In this document: positions 33,787 to 42,639 of the stretch, one piece after another
How the letters are laid out: each line of letters opens with the position of its first letter
How positions within the stretch are numbered: position 1 is the first letter of the stretch
Assembly (NCBI GenBank): GCA_050948825.1
Contig: JBMNEO010000006.1
Coordinates: forward strand, 101,861 to 165,860
Source of the DNA: DUQX01 sp050948825
GTDB lineage: Bacteria > Bacillota > Dethiobacteria > DTU022 > UBA8154
Reading direction: 5' to 3'
DNA length: 64,000 nt
Notes under the pieces: model-generated
What the model was told of the DNA's origin: nothing
What the model saw: only the letters and a program-made list of their open reading frames with translations
Database searches by the model: none
Position numbers and translations under genes: made by a program

Positions 33787-34257
33787 ATGGTTAGACAATT
33801 AGAAGGTCATCTCAATGCTAAAGGATTCCGATTTGGTCTGGTTGTGAGCCGCTTTAACGAATTTATATCCGGAAAACTTCTTACCGGTGCAATGGATGCA
33901 TTAAAGAGGCATGATGCCAGGGATGAAGATATTGAGGTATTATGGGTTCCCGGTGCCTTTGAAATTCCGCTGATAGCAAAGAAAATGGCCGTGAGCAAAC
34001 GTTATGATGCTGTTATCTGTCTTGGAGCGGTAATAAGGGGCAGTACCCCGCATTTTGAATATGTTGCAGCCGAAGTGTCCAAAGGAATTGCGCTGGTGGG
34101 GCTGGAAACCGAAATACCGGTTATGTTCGGTATAATAACAAGCGATACACTGGAACAGGCAATTGAACGGGCCGGTTCAAAGGCAGGCAATAAGGGCTGG
34201 GATGCAGCTCTCGGGGCGATTGAGATGGTAAACCTTATCAAGGGTTTTGAAATGTAA
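33787..34257 (+). CDS. ribH: 6,7-dimethyl-8-ribityllumazine synthase
   Basis: Condenses the RibA-derived pyrimidine and the RibB-derived butanone phosphate, forming icosahedral or pentameric shells. The 156-residue protein has SRFNEFISGKLL, VPGAFEIPL and LGAVIRGSTPHFEYV, all active-site segments of the family. ATG 33787 follows AAAGGTGG. It ends the rib operon in the order ribD-ribE-ribBA-ribH. polA begins 60 bases later. Confidence 0.96.
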   Translation: MVRQLEGHLNAKGFRFGLVVSRFNEFISGKLLTGAMDALKRHDARDEDIEVLWVPGAFEIPLIAKKMAVSKRYDAVICLGAVIRGSTPHFEYVAAEVSKGIALVGLETEIPVMFGIITSDTLEQAIERAGSKAGNKGWDAALGAIEMVNLIKGFEM

Positions 34258-34316
34258 CAGGCCAAAAAAATAAACAGTTCTATGTTGCGATTGTTTCTGA
34301 TACTGGAGGTTCCGGG

Positions 34317-37151
34317 ATGGAAAAAGAAAAAACCGGGGGCAAATTTTTGATTATGGACGGCCACAGCCTGGCTTACAGGGCTTTTTTCGCCCTGCCCCTG
34401 GAATTGCAAACAAAAAAAGGTCTGCATACGAATGCGGTTCTCGGTTTTACGAGAATGCTGTTGCGGTTGCTGCAAGATGAATCACCTGATTATCTGCTGG
34501 TAACTTTTGATTATCCCGCCCCTACCTTCCGCCATCAGACTTACAGCAGGTATAAGGCGACAAGGGAGAAAACCCCCGGAGAGATGACGGAGCAGATGCC
34601 GCTGGTCAAGGAGATACTCCAGGCTTTTAATATTAGCTTTATTGAACTTGAGGGCTATGAGGCTGATGATCTTATCGGGACGTTTGCCGTAAAAGGGGAA
34701 GAGGCCGGCCTGGATACCTTTATCGTAACCGCTGATGCAGATGCCTACCAGCTGCTTACCCCAAAGGTGAAGGTGTTAATTACCAGGAAGGGCATCAGCC
34801 AGCTGGAGGTTTTTAGTATAGAAAGCCTGCAGGAAAAATACGGCCTTACTCCCGGGCAATGGATAGATTTTAAAGCCTTAAAAGGGGATAGTTCGGATAA
34901 TATTCCCGGTGTCCCCGGAATTGGTGAAAAAAGGGCCATGCAGTTGTTAAAGGAATACGGGGCGCTGGAAGAAGTAATCAGACATGTGAACGATATTCCA
35001 GGAAAAGTCGGCAAAAGCCTTTCCGCTTATACCCGGCAGGCCTTAATCAGTAAGGATCTGGTAACGATACAAAAAGATATCCCGCTGGACCTGGAAGTTG
35101 AAGCCTGTCGCTTGCAAACACCCGATTGGCAAAGCCTTTACAAGATATTCCGCGCGCTGGAATTCAATAATATTATTGATAAAATACCGGAATTAGCAAA
35201 GATAAAAAACGGAGCAGCGGCTAAAGCAGAGGCTAATAGTGATGGGGAGGGCTGTTTTCAACAGACTGTACTCTGGGATGAAAAAGGAAACGGGGATTTT
35301 GTTCAGCCTTCAGAGGAAATACAGCGGCTGGATAATGCAGCTGGACATGAGGCGGCAGGCTTAAATGCAGATAGCGATTTTGGACTGTTTTGGGTCAATA
35401 ATGTGGAGGATTTGCAACTTCTGATTAAGGAATTGAAAGAAGTCCACACGGTAACCCTTCTTCCAGATACTCTATCCCCACGTGAAAACGGTTCTTTTCC
35501 AGGTCTGTTCTGTGCCGTGGAGGGGAAAGGGGTCTATTATATTCCCCTGAACGAGCAAGAAAAGATAACACCGGGAGAGGTTTTAGATTTACTCAAGCCG
35601 GTTTTTGAAAATCCCGAACAGCTTCTGTTGGTCCACGATTTAAAACCGCTGATGAAATATCTTATGGAAAATGGTATTGATCTTAAGTGTGCTTTTTTTG
35701 ATACCCTGCTTGCCGCTTATCTGCTTGAACCCGAGCGGCCTGCTTACCCTCTTTCCCTTCTGTATGAAGAGTATGAGGGGCTTTCACTGCCCGAGCCGGA
35801 AAAAGGGGTGGGGGAAGAGCAGGCAAGAAAAGAAAGGCTTTATTTTTTAACCCTTTGCACCCTTAAACTTAATGGCCTGAAGGAGACCCTTTTAGCGGGG
35901 TTGGAGGCCAGGAAATTAAAAAATCTTTACTTTGAACTGGAGCTTCCACTGGTTCGCGTCCTGGCAAAAATGGAATTAAGGGGAATTGACGTAAGGAAGG
36001 ACGTGCTGGAAGAGCTTGCCGCCGGGAATGAAAAGAGTATGGCTGAACTTGAAAAAGAGATTATGGAACTGGCCGGGATGGAGTTTAATCTAAATTCGCC
36101 AAGGCAGTTGAGCAACGTTCTTTTCGAGCATTTGAATCTGCCCGTGATTCGCCGCATTAAAACGGGGTATTCAACTGATGCCCGGGTTTTACAGGAGCTT
36201 TCCGTTCATCATCCTGTGGTTGAAAAGATATTGGAATACCGCATGTTATCCAAATTGAAGACGACTTATCTGGAGGGGTTAAAGCCCCTTATCAGCCCTT
36301 CGGGGAAAATCCATACTACATTCAATCAGACAGTTACGGCAACCGGCAGATTGAGCAGTAAGGATCCTAATTTGCAGAACATCCCTGTTCGACTTGAGGA
36401 AGGGAGACGCCTGCGCAATGCTTTTACCCCTTCCCATGCCGGCAACTTGCTGTTAGCGGCTGATTATTCGCAGATTGAGCTGCGTATTATGGCCCATCTC
36501 TCTCAGGATACCGGTTTAATTGATGCCTTTCGAAAGGACCAGGATATCCATACCAGAACCGCTGCAGAGGTATTCAATGTACCTCTTGCAGAGGTTACTT
36601 CTATAATGCGCAGCAGGGCAAAGGCGGTAAACTTTGGGATTATTTACGGTATTAGCGACTACGGTCTTTCCCAGGGCCTTCATATTTCCAGGGCTGAAGC
36701 GAGAGAATATATAAAGAGTTATTTTGAACGCTATCCGGGTGTTAAAAAATATGCCGAGGAGTGTATTAGTGAGGCCAGGGAAAAGGGATACGTTACTACA
36801 GTAATGAACAGAAGACGTTATCTGAGGGATATAAATCATCGTAACCATTCACGCAGGAGTTTTGCCGAACGTATGGCCCGTAACACTCCCATACAGGGTT
36901 CTGCGGCAGATATTATTAAGGCTGCTATGATTTCGATCGATTACTTTCTGGAGGAAGAAGGCTTCCAGGCGGCTATGCTTCTTCAGGTTCATGACGAATT
37001 GATCTTCGATGTCCCGCGCCAAGAATTGGAAGAGGTTTCAGCAAAGGTGAAAAGCTTGATGGAGAGTGTTTTGCCTCTTTCCGTGCCGCTGAAGGTGGAT
37101 TTGAGGGTTGGACGTGACTGGTACCATTTAGAATCTATTGCGGGAGGCTAG
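34317..37151 (+). CDS. polA: DNA polymerase I
   Basis: Repair and Okazaki-fragment polymerase of 944 residues. The N-terminal 5'-3' nuclease domain (about 1-300) has DGHSLAYRAFFA and GDSSDNIPGVPGIG. The C-terminal polymerase domain has motif A DYSQIELRIMAHLS, motif B RSRAKAVNFGIIYG and motif C VHDEL. The middle 3'-5' exonuclease-like domain (about 350-520) is degenerate. The first acidic motif, normally D-x-E, reads LLPDTLSP, so proofreading is probably absent, as in several Gram-positive relatives. ATG 34317 follows TGGAGG. mutM begins 6 bases after its stop. Confidence 0.96.
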   Translation: MEKEKTGGKFLIMDGHSLAYRAFFALPLELQTKKGLHTNAVLGFTRMLLRLLQDESPDYLLVTFDYPAPTFRHQTYSRYKATREKTPGEMTEQMPLVKEILQAFNISFIELEGYEADDLIGTFAVKGEEAGLDTFIVTADADAYQLLTPKVKVLITRKGISQLEVFSIESLQEKYGLTPGQWIDFKALKGDSSDNIPGVPGIGEKRAMQLLKEYGALEEVIRHVNDIPGKVGKSLSAYTRQALISKDLVTIQKDIPLDLEVEACRLQTPDWQSLYKIFRALEFNNIIDKIPELAKIKNGAAAKAEANSDGEGCFQQTVLWDEKGNGDFVQPSEEIQRLDNAAGHEAAGLNADSDFGLFWVNNVEDLQLLIKELKEVHTVTLLPDTLSPRENGSFPGLFCAVEGKGVYYIPLNEQEKITPGEVLDLLKPVFENPEQLLLVHDLKPLMKYLMENGIDLKCAFFDTLLAAYLLEPERPAYPLSLLYEEYEGLSLPEPEKGVGEEQARKERLYFLTLCTLKLNGLKETLLAGLEARKLKNLYFELELPLVRVLAKMELRGIDVRKDVLEELAAGNEKSMAELEKEIMELAGMEFNLNSPRQLSNVLFEHLNLPVIRRIKTGYSTDARVLQELSVHHPVVEKILEYRMLSKLKTTYLEGLKPLISPSGKIHTTFNQTVTATGRLSSKDPNLQNIPVRLEEGRRLRNAFTPSHAGNLLLAADYSQIELRIMAHLSQDTGLIDAFRKDQDIHTRTAAEVFNVPLAEVTSIMRSRAKAVNFGIIYGISDYGLSQGLHISRAEAREYIKSYFERYPGVKKYAEECISEAREKGYVTTVMNRRRYLRDINHRNHSRRSFAERMARNTPIQGSAADIIKAAMISIDYFLEEEGFQAAMLLQVHDELIFDVPRQELEEVSAKVKSLMESVLPLSVPLKVDLRVGRDWYHLESIAGG

Positions 37152-37157
37152 TTAACA

Positions 37158-37985
37158 GTGCCGGAGCTGCCGGAAGTTGAATGTATAGTCAGGGATTTAA
37201 AAGAATACCTCAATGGGAAAAAAATTACCGGTGTTTTCTTTACCTTTTACAAAATGCTTCAGGATATAAGCCCTGAAGCATTTGAAAAAGAAATCCGGGG
37301 GGCAGTAATCCGTGATATTAAGAGAAAGGGGAAATATATACTCTTTTTTTTAAGCAATGATAAAATTTTAGAGGTTCATCTGCGCATGACCGGCAGGCTG
37401 TATTATTATCCCGGCCCCGTGGATCCGCAGAAGTATACCGGGGCCGTCTTTTACTTTGAGAGCGGGGACGAACTGCATTATCAGGATATCCGCAAATTCG
37501 GCACTTTCCGAATCTATGCGAAGCAGATGCTCTTTAAATCAAAGCCCTGCTTGCTGGGGCTTGATCCTCTGACAGGAAATTTTACACCGGATTCGTTTTC
37601 GGAAATGCTCAAGAAAAACCCTGGAAGAAAGATTAAGTCATTTTTGCTGGATCAGAAATATATTGCGGGTATGGGGAATATCTATACCGATGAGACCCTC
37701 TTCAAGGCGGGTATAAACCCCGAGAGAAAGGTTAAAAGCCTCTCGGTGGAGGAGACTAACCGTCTTTTTGAATCCTTATTGAGCACATTAAAAGAGGGAA
37801 TCGACTGTCGGGGGACCAGTATCTCCGACTACAGGGATATCTGGGGGCAGGAGGGGGGATTCCAGAAAAGGCTCAAGGTTTACCGCAGGGAAGGTTCCTA
37901 TTGTTTGCGGTGCGGCGGTGCAATCCGGCGCATGGTGGTTGCAGGCCGCGGCACTTATTATTGCCCCGTATGCCAGCCCCTTTGA
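37158..37985 (+). CDS. mutM: formamidopyrimidine-DNA glycosylase
   Basis: Base-excision enzyme that removes 8-oxoguanine and opened purines and nicks the strand. The 275-residue protein starts MPELPEVE, with catalytic P2 and E3. The mid-protein segments HLRMTG and KYIAGMGNIYTDE are present. It ends in a zinc finger with C-x2-C (CLRCG) and C-x2-C (CPVC). GTG 37158 is fixed by the need for Pro at position 2. The polA-mutM-coaE order is widespread in Bacillota. Confidence 0.97.
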   Translation: MPELPEVECIVRDLKEYLNGKKITGVFFTFYKMLQDISPEAFEKEIRGAVIRDIKRKGKYILFFLSNDKILEVHLRMTGRLYYYPGPVDPQKYTGAVFYFESGDELHYQDIRKFGTFRIYAKQMLFKSKPCLLGLDPLTGNFTPDSFSEMLKKNPGRKIKSFLLDQKYIAGMGNIYTDETLFKAGINPERKVKSLSVEETNRLFESLLSTLKEGIDCRGTSISDYRDIWGQEGGFQKRLKVYRREGSYCLRCGGAIRRMVVAGRGTYYCPVCQPL

Positions 37986-38004
37986 TGAGGAGGAAGGTGG
38001 AAAT

Positions 38005-38604
38005 ATGAATGTAATAGGTTTGACGGGCGGGATAGCATGCGGTAAATCCACAGTTGCCGGGATGCTGGTTCAAAAAGGAGCCTTGCTGGTTGATGCGGAC
38101 CGGCTTTCCAGAGAGGCTGTAGAGCCGGGAAATCAAGCCTGGAAGGAGATTATTCAATGGTTGGGGGATGCTATTGTCGAGGAAGATGGTACTTTAGACC
38201 GTAAAAAAATTGCTTCTATAGTATTTAATGACGAAAAATCCCTTGCAAAATTGAACAGCATCATTCACCCCCGGGTTTTAGATCTTTTTTATCAAAGAAG
38301 CAGCGAGCTGAAGAAAGAGCTCCCCGGCAGGCCTTTGATCTGGGATATTCCGCTTTTGTTCGAAACGGGATACGATAAGAGAGTTGATTATATTGTTGTG
38401 GTGGCCTCCCGGGAAGAGGTTCAGATACAAAGATTACTGGCAAGGGATGGACTGTCCCGGGAAGAAGCGCTAAGGCGCATACGTTCCCAGTTGGAAATAA
38501 AGAAAAAAATAGCAAAGGCCGATTTTGTTATATGCAATAACGGGACAAAGGATTTGTTGGAGGAAAAGGTGGATCTCTTGTGGGAAAAGATACAGGCAAT
38601 TTGA
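38005..38604 (+). CDS. coaE: dephospho-CoA kinase
   Basis: Last step of coenzyme A synthesis, phosphorylating the ribose 3'-OH of dephospho-CoA. The 199-residue P-loop kinase begins NVIGLTGGIACGKST. DADRLSREAV and IWDIPLLFETG follow, typical of CoaE. ATG 38005 follows GGAGGAAGGTGG. It complements coaBC at 13835-15040 in the same pathway. A lytic transglycosylase gene follows within 20 bases. Confidence 0.96.
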   Translation: MNVIGLTGGIACGKSTVAGMLVQKGALLVDADRLSREAVEPGNQAWKEIIQWLGDAIVEEDGTLDRKKIASIVFNDEKSLAKLNSIIHPRVLDLFYQRSSELKKELPGRPLIWDIPLLFETGYDKRVDYIVVVASREEVQIQRLLARDGLSREEALRRIRSQLEIKKKIAKADFVICNNGTKDLLEEKVDLLWEKIQAI

Positions 38605-38613
38605 TGATAAGAG

Positions 38614-39183
38614 GTGCTGTTTCTGTTTCAAAGTGAGAAAATCAACAGATGTTTATACTTACTGCTCTTTATCTTACTTGTTTATTTTTTTATTACGCAG
38701 TCTGATTATCTGGCAAGATTTTATTATCCTTTCCCCTACCGTGAAATTATTATCGACGAGGCGCAAAAAAACAAAATTGAGCCTCTGCTGATAGCGGCTG
38801 TTGTTAGAGTGGAGAGCAGTTTTAACGTAGATGCAAAATCACCTAAAGGGGCGGTAGGGTTAATGCAGGTAATGCCGGAAACGGGACTCTGGGCAGCGGA
38901 ACAGATGAAAATGGAATCCTTTTCGCAAGAGCATCTTTTCGATCCCTACGTCAATATTGCTATCGGCACATGGTATCTGGCAGAGCTTTCTCATCAATAT
39001 AACGGCAACTTATATGCTGCCCTGGCAGCGTATAACGGCGGCAGAGGGCATGTCAGCCGCTGGCTTCGTGAAGGAGTCTGGGATGGTTCCCGGGAGAGGC
39101 TTAAGGATATACCTTTCCCCGAAACGTATCAGTTTATCTTAAAGGTAGAGAGAACATACAAACAGTATAAGCGTATCTATTAG
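38614..39183 (+). CDS. lytic transglycosylase (SLT domain), membrane-anchored
   Basis: Cleaves peptidoglycan glycan strands with formation of 1,6-anhydro-muramyl ends. A short N-terminus is followed by one hydrophobic anchor (about 13-30). The SLT domain has AAVVRVESSF, with the catalytic glutamate, then GAVGLMQVMPETG and LAAYNGGRGHV. The start is uncertain: GTG 38614 overlaps the GAGG site at 38611-38614, and CTG 38623 has better spacing. It lies right after coaE, an arrangement common in Clostridia. Confidence 0.92.
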   Translation: MLFLFQSEKINRCLYLLLFILLVYFFITQSDYLARFYYPFPYREIIIDEAQKNKIEPLLIAAVVRVESSFNVDAKSPKGAVGLMQVMPETGLWAAEQMKMESFSQEHLFDPYVNIAIGTWYLAELSHQYNGNLYAALAAYNGGRGHVSRWLREGVWDGSRERLKDIPFPETYQFILKVERTYKQYKRIY

Positions 39184-39186
39184 CGC

Positions 39187-39642
39187 TTACTGCGATGGCT
39201 TGATGAGCGCTATTTCGTCACAGTTGGGGAATTTAGGGCAATTTATGCATTCTGTCCAGACCTTTTGCGGTAATTGGTCTTTTCCGATGCGGATAAATCC
39301 GCTTTTTTCAAAAAAGGCCGGCTGATAAGTTAAGGTAAACACTTTTTCTATGCCGAGATCTCTGCTTTCTTGGAGGAGAATATCCACAAGTGCCTGGCCA
39401 AGGCTGTTATGAATATACTGAGGAGCGATGGCCAGCGAGCAGATTTCCGACAGGTCCTTCCATAATATGTGCAATCCACCCACTCCGATGATCGTGTTAT
39501 TCTTTTCAATAAGAGTATAATCCCTGATTTTTTGGTATAATGAGGGAAGAGTGCGGTGAAGCATAAGCCCCTGATTAGCATATGAATTAATTAACGAGGC
39601 CATCTGTTCAACATCTGACATTTTAGCTTTTCTAAAAATCAT
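39187..39642 (-). CDS. ArgA-like GNAT acetyltransferase (short N-acetylglutamate synthase type)
   Basis: A 151-residue single-domain GNAT protein starting MIFRKAKMSDVEQMASLIN. It has a central acetyl-CoA region near SLAIAPQYIHNSLGQAL. The C-terminus KVWTECINCPKFPNCDE is typical of short ArgA-type N-acetylglutamate synthases and may bind a metal. The role would be the first step of arginine synthesis, but no arg gene is adjacent, so the symbol is left blank. ATG 39642 follows AAAGGTGG on the minus strand; GTG 39654 is an alternative. It is convergent with the transglycosylase gene. Confidence 0.85.
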   Translation of the reverse strand: MIFRKAKMSDVEQMASLINSYANQGLMLHRTLPSLYQKIRDYTLIEKNNTIIGVGGLHILWKDLSEICSLAIAPQYIHNSLGQALVDILLQESRDLGIEKVFTLTYQPAFFEKSGFIRIGKDQLPQKVWTECINCPKFPNCDEIALIKPSQ

Positions 39643-39736
39643 ACGTTTGACCACCTTTCTTTAAAAAATATTTTAACTCACATTTAAGTAATTGAACAGT
39701 GAACTTTTGCAGTAAACAAATTATTGGAGTATTCGC

Positions 39737-40198
39737 ATGAAAAAATTAAAGGAATATACCGGGAAAAGGAACTTCTTACATACTCCTGAACCCGCGCCGG
39801 GCACTGCAATGGAGGAGCCTGAGGCAACGGAAGGCGGCCGTTTTGTTGTCCAGGAGCATCATGCCCGCAGGCTCCACTGGGATTTTCGCCTGGAGACGGA
39901 CGGGGTATTAAAAAGCTGGGCATTACCCAAAGGGCTTCCGCGTGAAAACGGGGAGCGCAGGCTGGCGGTAGAGGTTGAAGATCATCCTTTAGAATATTTA
40001 AATTTTCAGGGGATTATTCCTGAAGGAAATTACGGTGCAGGGAAGGTTATTATCTGGGACAGAGGCAGGTATGCTTTGCTAGAAAAGACTTCGCAGAAAA
40101 TCAAGGTTGTATTGCTTGGCGAGCTTATCCAGGGGGCGTATGTTCTAATAAAGACGGGAAAAGAGAATAATCAGTGGTTGATGATAAAATTCCAGTAA
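39737..40198 (+). CDS. stand-alone LigD-type 3'-phosphoesterase (PE) domain protein
   Basis: A 153-residue protein equal to the PE domain of the NHEJ ligase LigD, with no ligase or polymerase part. PE domains trim 3'-ribonucleotides and remove 3'-phosphates from DNA ends in a Mn-dependent way. Residues shown to matter in LigD are present: the HHARRLHWDFRLE segment with its His, His, Asp and Arg, VEDHPLEY with His and Tyr, and IPEGNYGAGKV. The ATG lies in an AT-rich stretch without a strong ribosome site. The macrodomain gene follows 18 bases later, so the two are likely co-transcribed. No ku or ligD is in the window. Confidence 0.92.
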   Translation: MKKLKEYTGKRNFLHTPEPAPGTAMEEPEATEGGRFVVQEHHARRLHWDFRLETDGVLKSWALPKGLPRENGERRLAVEVEDHPLEYLNFQGIIPEGNYGAGKVIIWDRGRYALLEKTSQKIKVVLLGELIQGAYVLIKTGKENNQWLMIKFQ

Positions 40199-40216
40199 AA
40201 AGGAGGATGGCAGTCC

Positions 40217-40771
40217 ATGAAGGAAGAAGCAATTTTTCATGGGGGTAAAACCAAATTGCAGATTATCATGGGTGATATAACCGGGCAGGATACAGAAGCG
40301 ATTGTTAACGCCGCCAATAAAAGGCTGGCCCCCGGCGGCGGCGTTGCGGGAGCTATTCACCGCGCAGCGGGGCCGGAGCTATGGGAAGAATGCAAAAAGC
40401 TAGGCGGGTGTGAAACAGGAGAGGCGAAGATTTCGGGCGGTTACCGGCTTAAAGCAAAATATGTTATACATACCGTGGGTCCTGTATATAATAATACGCC
40501 TCAAAATGCAAGAGACCTTGAAAATTGTTATCTAAACAGCCTTAATCTGGCTAAAAAACATGGGATTAGAAGTGTGTCATTTCCCGCTATCAGTACAGGT
40601 ATCTTCGGTTATCCCCTCGAAGAAGCCGCTGAAATTTCTTTGCGTACTGTAATAAAGTTTATGCAGGATAACGACCTCCCGGAAACCGTCCGCTTTGTCC
40701 TTTTCGGCAAAAAAGATTACGAGGTCTTTATAAAAAGCCTGCAGAAGATTACGGCTGCATGGGATTCTTAG
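40217..40771 (+). CDS. macrodomain protein (O-acetyl-ADP-ribose deacetylase type)
   Basis: A 184-residue macrodomain of the YmdB/MacroD class, which binds ADP-ribose and removes it from acetyl, protein or in some families nucleic-acid substrates. Motifs are GDITGQDTEAIVNAANKRL (ADP-ribose site), PGGGVAGAIHRAAG, KYVIHTVGP and FPAISTGIFGYP. ATG 40217 follows AAAAGGAGG. The residues after the macro core are few, so it is a single-domain protein. Its tight pairing with the phosphoesterase gene suggests a shared substrate, which is an inference. Confidence 0.92.
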   Translation: MKEEAIFHGGKTKLQIIMGDITGQDTEAIVNAANKRLAPGGGVAGAIHRAAGPELWEECKKLGGCETGEAKISGGYRLKAKYVIHTVGPVYNNTPQNARDLENCYLNSLNLAKKHGIRSVSFPAISTGIFGYPLEEAAEISLRTVIKFMQDNDLPETVRFVLFGKKDYEVFIKSLQKITAAWDS

Positions 40772-40794
40772 CCGGCCGATATTTCAGGAATGTT

Positions 40795-42456
40795 TTAAGG
40801 GTTTATAGTATAGATGATCGCCAGCCCGATTAACCCTGTAAATGCGGCATAAAGAAGCCCCGGGATGAGGTTTCTCTTAATTATTTTCCCTTCGGTGCCG
40901 AGTATTCCTACCACAGCACAAGCCGCTACAACATTATGGACCGCAATCATGTTCCCTACTGCCCCGCCGACAGCTTGAAGGGCAAGTGTCAGCGTATGTG
41001 AAATATTCAGGCTTTCCGCCAGCTGATATTGAAATCCACCAAAGAGGATATTGGAGACGGTATTGCTGCCGGAAATAAATGCCCCCAGCATCCCTAGAAA
41101 AGGAGCTGCAGCGGGCCATGCTCCTTGAAATATAATAGCAGAAAAAGTTGACATGGTTAGCAGCATGCTTTCTGTTCCAGCACGGTTTATATCCGAATGT
41201 ACAAAAATCCTGACCATACTGACGGCAAAAATTAGAGCAATGGTTGCCGGCAAAAGTTGTGCAAGGGTTAGCCTGAAAACCTTTTTTGCTTCCACGAGGC
41301 TTATTTTATGTAAAAAGAATGTGAGCAGGGCGACAAGGGTAAATGGAATTATCCCGGGAAGATAGAGAGGCTGTATACTGTATTGAATATTTTCCTGACC
41401 GAGTATGTTGCTCCATGTAAATTCAATACCGGCAAGCAATTCCTGAATTTCAAAGTACGGAAGGCGGGTGATTACCAGCAGCAGAGCGATAATTATATAA
41501 GGTGTCCATGCCGAAAAAAGTGACAGTTTGCCTGTCTCTTTTTCTTTTAACCGGGTTTTTTCGCCCCAGCTTTTTTCCCAATGCTCCTCTGGAGGAAAGT
41601 CCCAGGCATTCGGGGGAACCAGAATTTTTTTTGCTACAATTAGAATGATGATTGCCAGACCGGCCAAACTCCCGATAACTGAAGGAAGTTCCGGTCCCAA
41701 GGTATAGCTTACAAGCATTGACGGTAAAGTTAACGAAAGGCCGCCGATAAGTGCCAGCGGCCAGACTTCCAGGCCTTCCTGCAGCGTTCTTTTTTCGCCA
41801 AAAAAGCGGGTCATCATCATAATAGCTAATAAGGGAATAAATGTTCCTGTTAGAACATGAAAGATTCCTGACCAGATGCCCACTTCCTTCAATAAAATTG
41901 CCATCGATGTATCCCCGGGTATAAGTCCGGCGATCGATGCTTCTATGCCTACATTTATTGGTGTTCCAACAGCCCCAAAGGTTACGGCGGTGCTATTGCA
42001 TATCAGGGCAACCATCACTGAACAAAGGGGGGGGAACCCCAGCCCTACCAGCAGGGGCGCAGCAAGGGCTGCAGGAGTGCCGAAACCGGCGGCCCCTTCG
42101 ATAAATGAGCTAAACAGCCATCCAATGATGATGACCTGTATGCGGCGATCGGTGGTTATATCGTAAAAGCCGCTATTTATGGCGGCGAGGCCGCCGCTTG
42201 CTTTTAAAGTATTTAGAACGAGGATGGCTCCAAACACTATAATTAATATATTTATTGCCAGCAGTGTTCCTTCTGTAGTAGCAGCCAGGACTCTTACCGG
42301 ATTCATTTTCCAAAAGACAAGGGCGATAAAAGCGGTAATGGCCCAGGCAATGGGCATGGCTTTCTTGGCAGGCAAGGCCGGAACGACCATCAGATAAATA
42401 GTTACAAGTATAGGAACCGCTGCTAAAAAGGCCTTCAAAGTCAGGGGCAGGGTCAT
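40795..42456 (-). CDS. lctP: L-lactate permease (LctP family)
   Basis: Proton-coupled lactate or glycolate transporter of the LctP family with 553 residues and about 12-14 membrane segments. Characteristic stretches include GFGTPAALAAPLLVGLGF, NSTAVTFGAVGTP and the FLGMLGAFISGSNTVSNILFG segment. ATG 42456 has AAGGAG 7 bases upstream on the minus strand, so the longer open frame to 42522 is not used. No lactate dehydrogenase or lut gene is adjacent. It is transcribed towards the macrodomain gene. Confidence 0.94.
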   Translation of the reverse strand: MTLPLTLKAFLAAVPILVTIYLMVVPALPAKKAMPIAWAITAFIALVFWKMNPVRVLAATTEGTLLAINILIIVFGAILVLNTLKASGGLAAINSGFYDITTDRRIQVIIIGWLFSSFIEGAAGFGTPAALAAPLLVGLGFPPLCSVMVALICNSTAVTFGAVGTPINVGIEASIAGLIPGDTSMAILLKEVGIWSGIFHVLTGTFIPLLAIMMMTRFFGEKRTLQEGLEVWPLALIGGLSLTLPSMLVSYTLGPELPSVIGSLAGLAIIILIVAKKILVPPNAWDFPPEEHWEKSWGEKTRLKEKETGKLSLFSAWTPYIIIALLLVITRLPYFEIQELLAGIEFTWSNILGQENIQYSIQPLYLPGIIPFTLVALLTFFLHKISLVEAKKVFRLTLAQLLPATIALIFAVSMVRIFVHSDINRAGTESMLLTMSTFSAIIFQGAWPAAAPFLGMLGAFISGSNTVSNILFGGFQYQLAESLNISHTLTLALQAVGGAVGNMIAVHNVVAACAVVGILGTEGKIIKRNLIPGLLYAAFTGLIGLAIIYTINP

Positions 42457-42639
42457 TTGTTTTCTCCTTTTTAGATGATATTTTGCTAATGCTATCTTTT
42501 GTTGTATTTTAATTTTTACCACAATCGGAGAATTGTATGTCCCGATGTTTATGAAAAAAGCAACTTTAGTTTTTTTTTACAGTGTTATATAATCTGGCTA
42601 GAGGGAAAAACCAAATGATAAGTAGGGTAAGGAGTAAAA

